A stretch of 64,000 bases of DNA. Origin: DATJUF01 sp035524095. Lineage in GTDB: Bacteria; Desulfobacterota; Binatia; Binatales; Binataceae. Of the stretch, positions 17,196 through 25,161 are shown piece by piece. The DNA lies in the NCBI GenBank assembly GCA_035524095.1, contig DATKPK010000180.1, forward strand, positions 29,417 to 93,416. The letters run 5' to 3'. The notes under the pieces are model-generated. The model searched no databases. It worked only from the letters and a program-made list of their open reading frames with translations, and had not been told where the DNA came from. The translations under genes and the position numbers were made by a program. Position 1 is the first letter of the stretch. The number at the start of each line of letters is the position of its first letter.

Positions 17196-18536
17196 ATGCC
17201 TCCAGCAGACTTCGGTCCTAAGTTCGACCATGCGCTCGCCATGATGTTGGAGGCGATCGCTGAACGCAGCGATTCCTCCACACCTCTGATAGACTCCGCG
17301 TCAATGCGGGCGGAGTTAGCGGAACTCGCGTCCTTACGCGGCCGCCCTGCCTTTTATCCTTATCTCGGATCGGGCGTCGGGCGCGGAGCGCGCGCGATGA
17401 TGGCTGACGGGCGCTGGCTGATCGATCTCGCCCTGGGTATCGGCGTGCATCTATTCGGTCACGGCGATCCAGATTTGATCGCCACGGCGATTCGCGCCGC
17501 TGCATCCGATGTCGTGATGCAGGGAAATCTGGTTTTCAACCGCGAATACGTCGCGCTGATGCGGACGCTGCTCGCGCATGCCCCGGCGGGCATGGCGAAT
17601 TGCTGGCTGTCGCTCTCAGGCGCGGATGCGAACGAGAATGCGCTTAAGCTCGTGCGCCAGCGGCGCGATGGCCGCGCAGGAATTATCGCGTTTCGCCATT
17701 GCTTTCATGGACGTACCTCCGCTATGGCCGCAATCACCGACCGTCCCGATTTCCGGCTCGGCCAGCCGTCGCCCTTCCCGGTGCATTACGTCCCCTTTTA
17801 CGATCGCAATTTAGCTGACTCTATTACAGACTCATTGACCGCGGTGCGCTCGATCGTTCGTGAGCATGGCGACAGCATCGCGGCTTTCATCGTCGAGTTA
17901 GTGCAGGGTGAAGCTGGATTTGTCACCGCGCCGCGTGAGTTTTTCGTCGCATTGTTCGAGGAATGTCACCGCGTCGGGATCCCGATCTGGATCGATGAAG
18001 TGCAAACGTTTGCTCGGACCACTGAATTATTCGCGACAGACTGGCTCGGGCTTGCGGAATACGCGAGTGTGATAACGGTTGGCAAAGTTTTCCAAGGCAG
18101 CGCGATGCTGATGCGAGAGGGCTTCACGCCCGACCCGGGACTGCTCTCGGGCACCTATTCCGGTGCGACCGTCCCGATGGCAGTCGCAATTCGCATCATA
18201 GAAAAGCTTACCACCGAAGGGTTTTTCGGGCCTGCAGGAAAAGAAAAGCAACTCGAACGTTCCGCGCGCGAGCATTTGGAACGGCTTGCGCACAACCATC
18301 CGGGCCAAATCAGCGCTATCGATGGCGTCGGCGCGATGCTCGCTTTTCGGCTCGGCGACGGCTCATTGAAGAAAGCCCAAGAATTCATCCGGCGCTGTTT
18401 CGCCGCTGGACTGGCGCTTTACTACGGCGGACATGATCCAGTCTGCATCCGGATGTTTCTGCCGGTCGTGATCAGTAGCAAAGAACTGACCGAAGCCTTC
18501 GCAATAATGGACCGCTCCCTCGAAGCCGTGCCCTAG
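17196..18536 (+). CDS. Class III PLP-dependent aminotransferase
   Basis: About 446 residues. Class III landmarks are present: GARAMMADGRWLIDLALG at the substrate entry strand, LSLSGADANENALKLVRQ (the SGSEANE-type phosphate loop), AFRHCFHGRT, the Asp-containing PIWIDEVQTFARTTELFA that pairs with the pyridine nitrogen, and VGKVFQGSAM with the Schiff-base Lys. Many family members transfer amino groups from omega-amines, ornithine or 4-aminobutyrate; the substrate cannot be deduced. ATG 17196 is preferred because of a purine run (GCGAGA) upstream; GTG 17175 is the alternative. Its stop overlaps the stop of the convergent GH88 gene in a shared CTAG. Confidence 0.88.
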   Translation: MPPADFGPKFDHALAMMLEAIAERSDSSTPLIDSASMRAELAELASLRGRPAFYPYLGSGVGRGARAMMADGRWLIDLALGIGVHLFGHGDPDLIATAIRAAASDVVMQGNLVFNREYVALMRTLLAHAPAGMANCWLSLSGADANENALKLVRQRRDGRAGIIAFRHCFHGRTSAMAAITDRPDFRLGQPSPFPVHYVPFYDRNLADSITDSLTAVRSIVREHGDSIAAFIVELVQGEAGFVTAPREFFVALFEECHRVGIPIWIDEVQTFARTTELFATDWLGLAEYASVITVGKVFQGSAMLMREGFTPDPGLLSGTYSGATVPMAVAIRIIEKLTTEGFFGPAGKEKQLERSAREHLERLAHNHPGQISAIDGVGAMLAFRLGDGSLKKAQEFIRRCFAAGLALYYGGHDPVCIRMFLPVVISSKELTEAFAIMDRSLEAVP

Positions 18537-19645
18537 ATAACCGACGGACCGAGCAGGCCGGCAAGGGCGTGGAGGGCCTCATACAAATAGTAGGATCCCC
18601 ATATCAATTCATTAGCGACCGCCAAGCCGATGCGCTTGTTATAGCAGCCCTGCCAGAGTCCCCCTTCCGCTCCGAGATAATTCGCTACAAGTGCACTGAC
18701 GGAAGCTTTCGCCGCCTGACGATAGAGGTCGCCCTTCGCCGGTAACCGGCTGAGCGCTGCGAGTTTGATCATCGCCGCCGATGCGATCGCGGTCGCTGAG
18801 GTATCGCGATTAGTATTTGGTATTGCGGGATCGTCAAAGTCCCAGTAGGCGACATGATCGCTGGGTAAATGAAGCAACCACCAGTCGGCCGCACGTTCGG
18901 CAGGTTCCAGGAAACTCAGGTCGCCGGTCCATTGCGCGGCGAGCGTCCAACCGAGTATCCCCCACGCCTGAGCGCGAGCCCAGGTGCTGTCGTCGGTGAT
19001 GCCTTTATGGGTATAGCGGCGCGTGACAGCGCCGGTTGATGGATCTATTGATGCCGATTGGCATATCGAGCCATCGCGGCGCAGGCACAGTTCGATATGC
19101 CGGCGCGCGTGACTAATACCGATTGTGCGCAAGTTATCGTCGCCAGTGATTCGGCTGGCCCACGTGAGCAGAGCCACAACCTGGACGATATCGATTTCCG
19201 ATTCGGTGTCGCCGACGCTATGGACTTCCTCGAACTCGGCGCCTATGGGAATCAAATGGGCGCGCGGATTGTACATCGCGGCCAGTGATTGCGCCCCTCC
19301 AATCGCGAGTTCGCGCGCGATCGCGTTGCCGCAAAGAATGTCGCCGATCGCCGCGCCATAATAGAAAAGCAGGCCCTTGGCGGCGCTGTTCGAGGCGATA
19401 CGAGCACGCAATGGCAGCGTCCAGCGCTCGGCCAGCTCAACGTATCGCGGCTCGCCGGTGGCATGAGCGGTCAACCAGAGCATCCCGTTCCAATACCCCC
19501 CGGTCCAATCACCGGCAGGCGTCGTCGTCCAAGTTCCACTCGCCGGGTCTGCAAAATGCGGATAACCCTCACCGACGGTCGCGGCAGTGAAATCGATCCG
19601 CTTCTGTATCCGCGCGATCGCGTCAAGCCAAATTGTGTCAGCCAC
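18533..19645 (-). CDS. Glycoside hydrolase family 88-like (unsaturated glucuronyl hydrolase-type) protein
   Basis: 370 residues, the usual GH88 length. It shows the (alpha/alpha)6-barrel motifs GDWTGGYWNGMLWL, the Asp-containing VGDTESEIDIVQ, ITDDSTWARAQAWGILGWT and NTNRDTSATAIASAAM. These match the substrate-cleft and acidic catalytic regions of unsaturated glucuronyl hydrolases, which add water to the double bond left by polysaccharide lyases. No signal peptide, so it would act on imported oligosaccharides in the cytoplasm. Six bases separate it from the upstream dienelactone hydrolase gene, so the two are one operon. No lyase or sugar transporter is in the window, which leaves the substrate open. 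Confidence 0.85.
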   Translation of the reverse strand: MADTIWLDAIARIQKRIDFTAATVGEGYPHFADPASGTWTTTPAGDWTGGYWNGMLWLTAHATGEPRYVELAERWTLPLRARIASNSAAKGLLFYYGAAIGDILCGNAIARELAIGGAQSLAAMYNPRAHLIPIGAEFEEVHSVGDTESEIDIVQVVALLTWASRITGDDNLRTIGISHARRHIELCLRRDGSICQSASIDPSTGAVTRRYTHKGITDDSTWARAQAWGILGWTLAAQWTGDLSFLEPAERAADWWLLHLPSDHVAYWDFDDPAIPNTNRDTSATAIASAAMIKLAALSRLPAKGDLYRQAAKASVSALVANYLGAEGGLWQGCYNKRIGLAVANELIWGSYYLYEALHALAGLLGPSVI

Positions 19646-19651
19646 GATGGT

Positions 19652-20422
19652 TTACTTGAGATGGGTCTTGAAGAAATCGACCATCTTCGGCCAAAGCTCG
19701 AAGGCCGCCTTTTCGCGATAGCTCGGACGATAGTCGGCGAAGAAGGCATGGCCAGCGTTTTTGAAAACATCGATTTGGAAGGTCTTGCCGGCCTGTCGCA
19801 AGCGCTTGCGCAATTCTTCGGCGTCGGCCACTGACGGATTCTGGTCCTCTTCACCGCATACGACGCAAAGCGGGCAATGCAGTTGCGGTACGAGTTCGAT
19901 GACCGGCGTTGGGCGTTCAGGCGTCGATAGCGCCTCGGGCGTCGCGCGGGTGATGAAGCCGCCCCAGCAGTCGATCGCTGCGTCCACTTTAGGACTGCTG
20001 GAAGCGAAAAGTAGCGTCCAACGCCCGCCAACGCAAAAGCCTACGCACCCGACTTTGCCGTTGGCGCCGGGTTGGGTACGAAGATAACCTGCGGCGGCTT
20101 CGAAATCGTGGACCAGTTGCGCGTCCGAGATCCCGAACATTTTGGCTCGCACCTCCGCCATATCAGTTGCATTTTTCAGTGCACCGACCCGCGTATAGAC
20201 GTTGGGCGCCAGCGCGATAAAGCCTTGGTTGGCGAAGCGTCTGGCAACGTCGCGCTCATGCTCGACCAGGCCGAACGCTTCATGGAGGATCAGCACGCCG
20301 GGATAAGTACCGGGCGCTTTGGGACGGGCGAGATAGGCTTCCATCTGGAAGCCGTCGCTTGTGAACGTAACGTTGCGTGTTTCAAGGCTGGAAAGATCGG
20401 TAACTTCACCGGCGAGCGGCAT
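19652..20422 (-). CDS. Dienelactone hydrolase family protein
   Basis: 256 residues with an alpha/beta-hydrolase fold. The nucleophile elbow is GFCVGG, so the nucleophile is Cys as in true dienelactone hydrolases. Other expected residues are visible: the Glu in LHEAFGL, Asp in CGEEDQNPS and His in NAGHAFF. Characterised enzymes open dienelactone to maleylacetate in chlorocatechol degradation, but the family is broad and often found away from such pathways. First gene of a two-gene minus-strand operon with the GH88-like gene; the start is preceded by aggaggtt. Confidence 0.9.
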   Translation of the reverse strand: MPLAGEVTDLSSLETRNVTFTSDGFQMEAYLARPKAPGTYPGVLILHEAFGLVEHERDVARRFANQGFIALAPNVYTRVGALKNATDMAEVRAKMFGISDAQLVHDFEAAAGYLRTQPGANGKVGCVGFCVGGRWTLLFASSSPKVDAAIDCWGGFITRATPEALSTPERPTPVIELVPQLHCPLCVVCGEEDQNPSVADAEELRKRLRQAGKTFQIDVFKNAGHAFFADYRPSYREKAAFELWPKMVDFFKTHLK

Positions 20423-20636
20423 GGGTTAAACCTCCTGGTGGAAGTGATTCCGCTGCGGGCGAGCCTGATTCGGGGCTGCCACGCAACCGACGATCAAATC
20501 CAATAGCGCATTTCAGCGGAGAGTCCCAAGGCATCCGCGTTGGTTGAAAGCGATGGTCTTACTTCCATCCATTTAATGCGGCAAGCTTAGACGGATGGCC
20601 TGCGGAATCGGGGACGGCCCGCTGCCATTCCGCATA

Positions 20637-21254
20637 ATGCACGCGTATCTGACTCCCTCCGCAATCGCGCAATGGCTGGCAAGCTGGGGCTACCTCGGCC
20701 TGTTCGTATGCACTTTTGTGGGGAATCTGGGGCTGCCCGTCCCTGAAGAAACGGTGCTCCTGGCGGCCGGCTTCCTCGCGGGCCGTGACATCCTCGAGTT
20801 GAAGACCGTCTACGTCGTGGGTATCGCGAGCGCAGTAATCGGCGATTGCGCAGGCTATGTCGTTGGCCGTACGAGCGGGCAGCGTTTCTTTGGATGGCTC
20901 GGGCGCCATTTCACCTTCGTGCGCGGGCGCTTCGATCAAATCCAGGAATTTTTCCGCGTACATGGGACCAAGGCAGTATTTATGGCCCGCTTCATCGCGG
21001 GCGCACGTTTCATGGCCGGCCCGATGGCGGGAGCGGCCGGGATGCGGTTCTGGCGTTTTCTCGGCTGGAACCTGTTCGGCGCTGTGATCTGGTGCTCGCT
21101 CGTGATTACTGTCGGCTATCTGGTTGGCGACGAACTGGAGTGGGTGGCAGGCGTCGCCCATCGCGCAGGTTATTGGATGGCGCTCGTAGCGGTACTTGTC
21201 ATCGCTGCGCTCTGGCTCTTCTGGCCTCGGCGCCAACCCCGCCCGCAATCCTAA
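20637..21254 (+). CDS. DedA family membrane protein
   Basis: About 205 residues with the DedA (SNARE-associated) layout: re-entrant N-terminal half with GNLGLPVPEETVLLAAGFLA, then GDCAGYVVGR, and the signature RFIAGARFMAGPMAGAAGM carrying the paired Arg residues, followed by two C-terminal helices. DedA proteins are linked to undecaprenyl-phosphate and phospholipid flipping and to envelope charge homeostasis. ATG 20637 gives the normal short N-terminus; an ATG at 20595 would add 14 unconserved residues. Divergent from the dienelactone hydrolase gene. Confidence 0.9.
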   Translation: MHAYLTPSAIAQWLASWGYLGLFVCTFVGNLGLPVPEETVLLAAGFLAGRDILELKTVYVVGIASAVIGDCAGYVVGRTSGQRFFGWLGRHFTFVRGRFDQIQEFFRVHGTKAVFMARFIAGARFMAGPMAGAAGMRFWRFLGWNLFGAVIWCSLVITVGYLVGDELEWVAGVAHRAGYWMALVAVLVIAALWLFWPRRQPRPQS

Positions 21255-21464
21255 TCCATAGGCTCGCTTACGAGGCCCGGCGCGCGCGAGTCTGCGGGAT
21301 AGGGATTGCTTGCAACCCCATGCAGATGTGAGTCCGCGAACCTGACGCCTTGGATTCTTGTCGCGCCTGAAGACCCTGACGCCGCGTTTGCGGAATTTCC
21401 ACACGGACTGCTAGGCTTTGCGCGCTTTCCCGAGCGAATTCAATCTGAAGTAAGGAGTAGCGCG

Positions 21465-22025
21465 ATGGCACTGCTACCGTATGTCGATGAGAGCAAAGCT
21501 TCTGAGAAAACCAGAGAGATTCTCGGCAACACGCCGCGCAAACTGAACGTAGCGCGCATGATCGCCAATGCGTCCGACGCCGTATTTCAAAACTTCTCAC
21601 GGCTCGGCAATTCCTTGATGACCAAGGGGAAATTGAACTCGCGGCTGCGCGAGATTGCGATCCTGCGTAATGCGCGAGTTAGTGGATCGCTTTACGAGTA
21701 CACGCAGCACGTGCCGATCGCGAAGTCAGTCGGCGTGAGCGACGAGCAACTCAAGGGCATTGACGACTGGGAAAAGGCGTCATGCTTCGACGAACTCGAT
21801 AAGCTGGTGCTGCGCTTCACTGACGAGGTCGCGCGCGGAGTCAAGGGCCGCAAGGAAACACTCGATTCGCTAGCTCGTTACCTCGCGCCGGGAGAGATCG
21901 TCGAGTTGATCATGGCGATCGGCTTCTGGGGAATGGTTGCGCGCATCCTCGAAACCACCGAAGTCGACCTCGAAGAGTTCGCTGGTAAGGTCAATATCCT
22001 CGAAGGCCGCAAACCCGTCAATTAA
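21465..22025 (+). CDS. Carboxymuconolactone decarboxylase (CMD/AhpD-fold) family protein without redox cysteines
   Basis: 186 residues from ATG 21465, behind a strong TAAGGAG site at 21451-21457. The CMD block reads LREIAILRNARVSGSLYEYTQH: the Glu and His of the family are kept, but the CxxC of AhpD-type peroxidase partners is absent. This is typical of the decarboxylase-like branch (RELAILRxARxTxSxYEWxQH pattern). It is probably an enzyme of aromatic or CoA-linked catabolism, substrate unknown. Ends at a bidirectional hairpin. Confidence 0.88.
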   Translation: MALLPYVDESKASEKTREILGNTPRKLNVARMIANASDAVFQNFSRLGNSLMTKGKLNSRLREIAILRNARVSGSLYEYTQHVPIAKSVGVSDEQLKGIDDWEKASCFDELDKLVLRFTDEVARGVKGRKETLDSLARYLAPGEIVELIMAIGFWGMVARILETTEVDLEEFAGKVNILEGRKPVN

Positions 22026-22031
22026 GAAATA

Positions 22032-22056
22032 GGGCGGCTTCGCCGAGAAGCCGCCC
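22032..22056. terminator. Bidirectional terminator hairpin
   Basis: Perfect 10-bp stem gggcggcttc/gaagccgccc with a 5-nt loop, sitting 6 bp after the CMD-like stop and 14 bp beyond the stop of the convergent CaiB/BaiF gene. Minus-strand read-through meets a T-rich tract (tatttctt) after it. Confidence 0.75.
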
Positions 22057-22070
22057 CATCTCTTGCAGAA

Positions 22071-23297
22071 TTATCGAGGGGCGCTTTGCAGGATGCCCTC
22101 GCGTTCCAGACCAGCGATACGCTTCGTGTCGTACCCAAGATAGTCGGTGAGAATGCGCCGATTGTGCTCGCCGAGAAACGGCGCCTCGAGTTCGAGGTCG
22201 TCCGGAAAGCCCGAGAAACGTAACGGCATGCCGGGAATCTGAAATTCGCCAAGCAACCGGTCACGAACCGTGCGAACGGTGCCGCGTTCACGCAGATGCG
22301 GATGGTTCATCGCCTGCTCGACCGTCAGAATCGGCGCGTTGGGAATGTGCGCCTCATTCAGGATTGCGACCGCGTCGTCGTCACTAGGCAATGATGCCAG
22401 CCACGCCTCGATGATCTTGGTGATTTCGTCGCGATTGGTAACGCGAGACGGCACGTCCGCGTAGCGTGGGTCGCGTCCCAGTTCTGGCTGGCCCATAAGC
22501 TCCGCAAACTTGACCCAATGATGGTCGAGCCACGCCATAATCCAGATGTAGGTGCTCTTGCCCTTGAACATCCCGGCCGGGCTTAATCCAGGGTATTGAA
22601 GGCCGGTGCGCGCAGGCTTCTGTTTGCCCTCGCTGATGCTGATCACTTCGACCGCATGGTCGTGATATCCGAAGTATGAATCCAGCAGCGAGATGTCGAT
22701 GAATTGTCCCTCGCCCGTACGGTCACGATAGAAGAGGGCACAGGCGACAGCGGCCAGCGCATGCACACCGGTAGAGACGTCACCGAGGGCGAGCATTGGT
22801 GGATAGAAGGCGCCGCCCTCCTCACCGCTGAGGGAGGTTACGCCGGCGTAGGCCTGACCGACGAAATCGTAACCGGCATACTTCGCTAGTGGACCGGTCT
22901 GGCCGAAGGTCGAGACCGAGCACATGATGATTGAAGGGTTGAGCTGCTTTACGGAGGCATAATCAAAGCCCATCCTCGCGATCACCCCGGGCGCGAAATT
23001 CTCCACAACCACATCGACCTTGGGAATGATTCCCTGCAGAATTTCTATCGACTCCGGGTGCTTGATATCGACGCACAAGCTCTGCTTGCCGCGATTCTGT
23101 TGCACGAAGTAGCCGCTGCGCTCGTTCTTGACGTATGGAACCGAACGGCAGCGGTCGCCGCCCGGGGCGAATTCAACTTTGATCACCTCAGCGCCCATCT
23201 CGGCCATCAGGCGCGTGACGGTCGGACCTGCGACGAATTGTGTGAAATCGAGAGCCTTGACGCCTGCAAGTAGATGTTTGGGCTTCGTCGATGCCAT
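22071..23297 (-). CDS. CaiB/BaiF (family III) CoA-transferase
   Basis: 408 residues from ATG 23295-23297, preceded by GGAGG. Family III features: VKALDFTQFVAGPTVTRLMAEMGAEVIKVE at the start, NRGKQSLCVDIKHPES, VVENFAPGVIARMGFDY, and LGDVSTGVHALAAVACALF, which holds the catalytic Asp that forms the acyl-aspartyl anhydride. GxxFIDISLLDS and a C-terminal LGEHNRRIL complete the fold. Such enzymes move CoA between carboxylic acids such as carnitine, oxalate, bile acids, benzylsuccinate or mesaconate. The exact acid cannot be read from sequence. Divergent from the FAH-family gene. Confidence 0.92.
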   Translation of the reverse strand: MASTKPKHLLAGVKALDFTQFVAGPTVTRLMAEMGAEVIKVEFAPGGDRCRSVPYVKNERSGYFVQQNRGKQSLCVDIKHPESIEILQGIIPKVDVVVENFAPGVIARMGFDYASVKQLNPSIIMCSVSTFGQTGPLAKYAGYDFVGQAYAGVTSLSGEEGGAFYPPMLALGDVSTGVHALAAVACALFYRDRTGEGQFIDISLLDSYFGYHDHAVEVISISEGKQKPARTGLQYPGLSPAGMFKGKSTYIWIMAWLDHHWVKFAELMGQPELGRDPRYADVPSRVTNRDEITKIIEAWLASLPSDDDAVAILNEAHIPNAPILTVEQAMNHPHLRERGTVRTVRDRLLGEFQIPGMPLRFSGFPDDLELEAPFLGEHNRRILTDYLGYDTKRIAGLEREGILQSAPR

Positions 23298-23563
23298 CCT
23301 GTACCTCCGAGAACCAAGCCGCCGGGAACTGACCAAAGAATGATTTTCCAGCCGACCGCCCTGCCACCGTCCTAGCAAGCGCTCGGCTCATTCTGCAAGC
23401 AAGCAGCACAATACGCACGATCGCTTGAGCATGGAGCGCAAGTTGATTGAGTAGAGTGCGGCTTTTTGACAAACGCCGAGGGTCTGGTAGGTTGCCGCTC
23501 GTGCACAAGACGCTTCACCAGTTGCGAATTTATCAGCGGGATTCGGCAGGCGAGGAAGAGAAT

Positions 23564-24418
23564 ATGAAGCTGGCGACATTTACCTATCAGGGCGCGACTC
23601 GGATCGGGATCGTTAACGGCGAAGCGATCTTAGATTTGACGGCAGAAGCTCCGGAGCTGCCGCGCGAGATGGTCGCGTTCCTCGAAGCTGGTGGGTCAGC
23701 CCTGGAGCGGGCGCGCAAAGCTGCATCGAGCGCGGATGGTATCCCACTAGGCCAGGTCAAGCTGGAAGCACCAATCCGGCGGCCACCGGAGTTCCTCGCG
23801 ATTGGACTCAATTACGCCGACCACATCGCCGAGTCGGGAATGAAAAAGCCCGAATTTCCGCTGTTCTTCAACAAACAGTCCAGTTGTGTGACCGGACCGT
23901 ACGATCCGATCCATCGTCCGCGAGTTTCCACGCAACTCGATTACGAGGGCGAACTCGGATTCGTGATTGGCCAGCGTTGCAAGAATGTGCCGCGCGATCG
24001 CGCACATGAGGTGATTGCGGGATTCATCGTCGTCGACGATGTCAGCGTACGCGATTGGCAGTTCAAGGCGCAGACCATGACGCTCGGCAAATCATTCGAC
24101 ACGCATGGCCCAATCGGGCCGTGGATCGTAACGCCCGACGAGGTTGGCGACCCACATGCGCTGGACCTCAAGACTTGGGTGAATGGCGAGCTGCGCCAGC
24201 ATTCTAATACCCGCCACTTGGTTTTCGATTGCTACGCGCAAGTCGAGACACTTTCCACCGTCTTCACGCTCGAGCCGGGGACGATCGTGTCAACAGGTAC
24301 GCCGGGCGGTGTTGCTTTCGCGATGAAGCCCCCGCGTTTCCTCAAGGCCGGCGATTTGGTCCGGATTGAAATCGAACGTGTCGGGGCGATCGAGAACCGG
24401 GTGATCGAGGAGCCTTAG
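23564..24418 (+). CDS. Fumarylacetoacetate hydrolase (FAH) family protein
   Basis: 284 residues from ATG 23564 with a GAGGAAGAG site. The C-terminal FAH domain is clear: FLAIGLNYADHIAESGM, the metal ligands in LDYEGELGFVIG, VDDVSVRDWQ, the loop KSFDTHGPIGPWIVTPDEV, and the end motif LEPGTIVSTGTPGGVAFAMKPP. Family members are divalent-metal enzymes that cleave or decarboxylate beta-keto or oxo acids, including 2-keto-4-pentenoate hydratases and oxaloacetate decarboxylases. It probably acts in a ring-cleavage or acid-degradation pathway; it is divergent from the CoA-transferase gene with a 266-bp gap. Confidence 0.92.
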   Translation: MKLATFTYQGATRIGIVNGEAILDLTAEAPELPREMVAFLEAGGSALERARKAASSADGIPLGQVKLEAPIRRPPEFLAIGLNYADHIAESGMKKPEFPLFFNKQSSCVTGPYDPIHRPRVSTQLDYEGELGFVIGQRCKNVPRDRAHEVIAGFIVVDDVSVRDWQFKAQTMTLGKSFDTHGPIGPWIVTPDEVGDPHALDLKTWVNGELRQHSNTRHLVFDCYAQVETLSTVFTLEPGTIVSTGTPGGVAFAMKPPRFLKAGDLVRIEIERVGAIENRVIEEP

Positions 24419-24431
24419 CCAACGCAGCTAT

Positions 24432-24455
24432 CACGGTCGGCACATTGCGACCGTG
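24432..24455. terminator. Hairpin between convergent genes
   Basis: Perfect 8-bp stem cacggtcg/cgaccgtg with an 8-nt loop, 14 bp after the FAH-family stop. A CTTTT tract follows some way downstream on the plus strand, so efficiency is uncertain. Confidence 0.45.
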
Positions 24456-24493
24456 TGATTACTAGCCTTTTGAGCAAATCGAGTGAGTCTGCT

Positions 24494-24991
24494 TTAGCCG
24501 CGCAGCTGAGTAACCGACAAGGGTGATTGAGCGAGCGGCTTAACCTTGGGCGTATGCGATTGAATCACCAGAGCGGCTGACTGCTGCTTCGCAACTTGAC
24601 GTTCCTCAGAATTTATCTGACTGACTTGGACCAGAGCATACTTGAACGAGAAATCCGGGTCGCCGCCGCCTTCAACCCATTGAGCCATTGTGTCAAGTAA
24701 GGGGTCGTTGTAAGTCTTGGCCATTTGCCGCAGAAGGCGCGCAGTTACCACACGTTCCCTCGCAGTACGCGCTTGGGTGGTCGCCGCTTGCGAGTACTGG
24801 CCGAGAGTCAGACGTGTCTGAGCGGTAGCTAGATCGGCATCGGCGCCATTGAGGCGGGTGGTGGTGCCCATGGTCCAAAAGCTGTCAGCTGTCGAGCCCA
24901 TCGACTGAACCAAGCCGGCTGCCGGCAGCATGGCAGCCGACGCGCAACTGGATAAACACAACGCTGCTATCGCCAAAACTGCCCGCCGCAT
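24494..24991 (-). CDS. Small predicted lipoprotein of unknown function
   Basis: 165 residues with a lipoprotein signal (MRRAVLAIAALCLSSCAS; lipobox LSSC, Cys at residue 16) and a GGAGG site before the ATG. The mature part is mostly predicted helix: LNGADADLATAQTRLTLGQYSQAATTQARTARERV then KTYNDPLLDTMAQWVEGGGDPDFSFKYAL. The Ala/Gln-rich first part resembles a single helical-hairpin (TPR-like) unit. No family is recognised. It follows the KimA-like permease gene by 170 bp on the same strand. Confidence 0.72.
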   Translation of the reverse strand: MRRAVLAIAALCLSSCASAAMLPAAGLVQSMGSTADSFWTMGTTTRLNGADADLATAQTRLTLGQYSQAATTQARTARERVVTARLLRQMAKTYNDPLLDTMAQWVEGGGDPDFSFKYALVQVSQINSEERQVAKQQSAALVIQSHTPKVKPLAQSPLSVTQLRG

Positions 24992-25161
24992 GCTGGCACC
25001 TCCATTGAGGAGCTCGGGATTAGCCGGAATTCAAGCTTTCGTCAGTTCAACTTAGTAACCCTTACCATTCTGCGCTTCGCTGATAAGAGAATCGAGCGGG
25101 CTATTAGTGTTTCGACTTATAATGCGAATTCACCTGAAAGGCTCAGCGATTGGACGAGTAA

